From contig NZ_JADKPR010000008.1 of assembly GCF_015351475.1 (NCBI RefSeq), forward strand, positions 62,001 through 126,000: a stretch of DNA of 64,000 bases, given 5' to 3'. The notes under the pieces were generated by a model. That model saw nothing but the letters and a program-made list of their open reading frames with translations. It was not told where the DNA came from and did no database searches. The stretch's first letter is position 1. Each line of letters opens with the position of its first letter. Position numbers and translations under genes: made by a program. Source of the DNA: Flavobacterium sp. HJJ (GTDB lineage Bacteria > Bacteroidota > Bacteroidia > Flavobacteriales > Flavobacteriaceae). This document shows positions 63,125-64,000 of this stretch, piece after piece.

Positions 63125-64000
63125 CAGCTAAATCTTTGGCTCTGTATTTTTCGATTGTATCAAAAAAGTTAATTCCTTCTTGAATATATTGTTTTGCAAA
63201 TGCTTCAGAAGGAGAAACTGTATTTATTTGGTAAACCAATTCTCTGAAAGTAGTAGCCAATTCAATTTTTTTGCTTTCTACAAAAACAGTATCAAACAAA
63301 TCTACAATTCCTGCATGGTTATTGGTTTTTTCATTTTCAGAAAGTAACAATGCTTTTGCACCATTTACAAAACCTGCGTAAGTATGATAAATAGCATCAG
63401 ACCATTTTCCTTCATTGAAAGATTCTTGTGCAAACGTTAATTTATCTTTTGCCTCTAATAATAAAGTAGCTACTAAGTCAATTACAACACCAGCACATTC
63501 CCCTACTCCAACTGCTTTTACATAGTTATCGGCATTACCCCAATCTACGAAATCAGCTTCGGTCAAATTGGTTACATCTGATAACGGTTTCAAGAACTCA
63601 TAGAAATATTTCTCTCCTTTGGCATCATAATAATCCAAGAAAGATGAACCATTAGCATTGGCTTCAAAATCATTTAAAATGTAACGCAAAGCATCTGGTC
63701 CTCTACGGCTTGGGATCTTGATTACTTTATCAGCAAAACGTCCTTCTCCATTTCCTAATCTTCCTCCTCCCAATAAAACCTGTAACGCTGGCGCTACCAA
63801 TTTTCCTGAGTTGATAGACATTCCTTGGAAACCAATAGCTGACATATTGTGCTGTCCGCAGGCATTCATACAACCGCTGATTTTGATTTCAATTTCTTTG
63901 TTGTCACTGTATTGCGGGTATTCTGCTTTGATAACTTTTTCTAATTCATCAGCGATTCCGGTACTGCTTGCAATTCCTAGGTTACAAGTATCTGTACCTG
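63117..64000 (-). CDS. Siroheme-dependent sulfite/nitrite reductase, C-terminal part
   Basis: The gene runs off the right edge. The visible frame continues upstream of the Met at 63869: GTDTCNLGIASSTG, then ISGCMNACGQHNMSAIGFQG. These carry Cys of the [4Fe-4S]/siroheme motif (CxxxxxC...CxxxC); the first Cys would be just outside the window. A C-terminal helical HEPN-like region (about the last 110 residues) is appended, as in a Bacteroidota branch of this family. It reduces sulfite to sulfide (or nitrite to ammonia). The adjacent siroheme and ferredoxin-reductase genes favour assimilatory sulfite reduction. Confidence 0.9.
   Translation of the reverse strand, partial: GTDTCNLGIASSTGIADELEKVIKAEYPQYSDNKEIEIKISGCMNACGQHNMSAIGFQGMSINSGKLVAPALQVLLGGGRLGNGEGRFADKVIKIPSRRGPDALRYILNDFEANANGSSFLDYYDAKGEKYFYEFLKPLSDVTNLTEADFVDWGNADNYVKAVGVGECAGVVIDLVATLLLEAKDKLTFAQESFNEGKWSDAIYHTYAGFVNGAKALLLSENEKTNNHAGIVDLFDTVFVESKKIELATTFRELVYQINTVSPSEAFAKQYIQEGINFFDTIEKYRAKDLADA

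Overview
The window is AT-rich chromosome from a Flavobacterium-like member of the Bacteroidota. The signs are two SusC/SusD pairs, the gliding-motility ATPase GldA, a type IX secretion (type B) C-terminal domain, Bacteroidota-type promoters (TTG about 20 bp before TAnnTTTG), and many of the dispersed intergenic repeats typical of flavobacterial genomes. No tRNA, rRNA, CRISPR array or intact insertion sequence was recognised.

Positions 1-36139 are a polysaccharide utilisation region that fits pectic rhamnogalacturonan best. It encodes the end of a CE12-like rhamnogalacturonan acetylesterase, two SGNH esterases, GH115, an S1 sulfatase, GH28, a PL22-like propeller lyase, two GH105 unsaturated-uronyl hydrolases, a DUF4861 protein, rhamnose mutarotase, a GH43-type propeller enzyme, a sialate-O-acetylesterase-like (SASA) esterase, two SusCD pairs, GH106 alpha-L-rhamnosidase, PL9 lyase and an esterase-GH43 fusion. 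The chemistry reads as deacetylation, backbone cleavage by PL9/GH28, SusCD import, removal of the unsaturated end by GH105, rhamnose release by GH106 and mutarotation by RhaM. GH115 and the sulfatase imply glucuronate- or sulfate-bearing decorations. Five transcription units share one control element: two tandem 10-bp half-sites (about WRCAGGAYNN) placed exactly 19 bp before a TAnnTTTR -7 box. No regulator gene is present in the window.

Positions 36224-42406 are housekeeping: dtd, rsgA, then an aromatic amino acid operon (pheA, aminotransferase, tyrA, DAHP synthase/chorismate mutase). Upstream of pheA there is a complete attenuator: a promoter, an 18-codon leader peptide with six Phe and two Tyr, an antiterminator and a terminator.

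Positions 42680-53427 hold an outer-membrane barrel protein, gldA, a patch of small hypotheticals and gene debris including an IS1595-like fragment, a PLP-dependent decarboxylase, a 1020-residue T9SS cargo protein, a lipoprotein with three copies of a Cys/His motif, and an esterase.

Positions 53711-60562 are the methionine operon: a SAM-I riboswitch, the homocysteine half of a split MetH, an unrelated small exported protein, the cobalamin half of MetH, and metF. Several repeat families sit between these genes. Positions 60602-64000 are sulfite reduction and siroheme synthesis: ferredoxin-NADP reductase, precorrin-2 dehydrogenase, uroporphyrinogen-III methyltransferase, and a sulfite/nitrite reductase that runs off the window.
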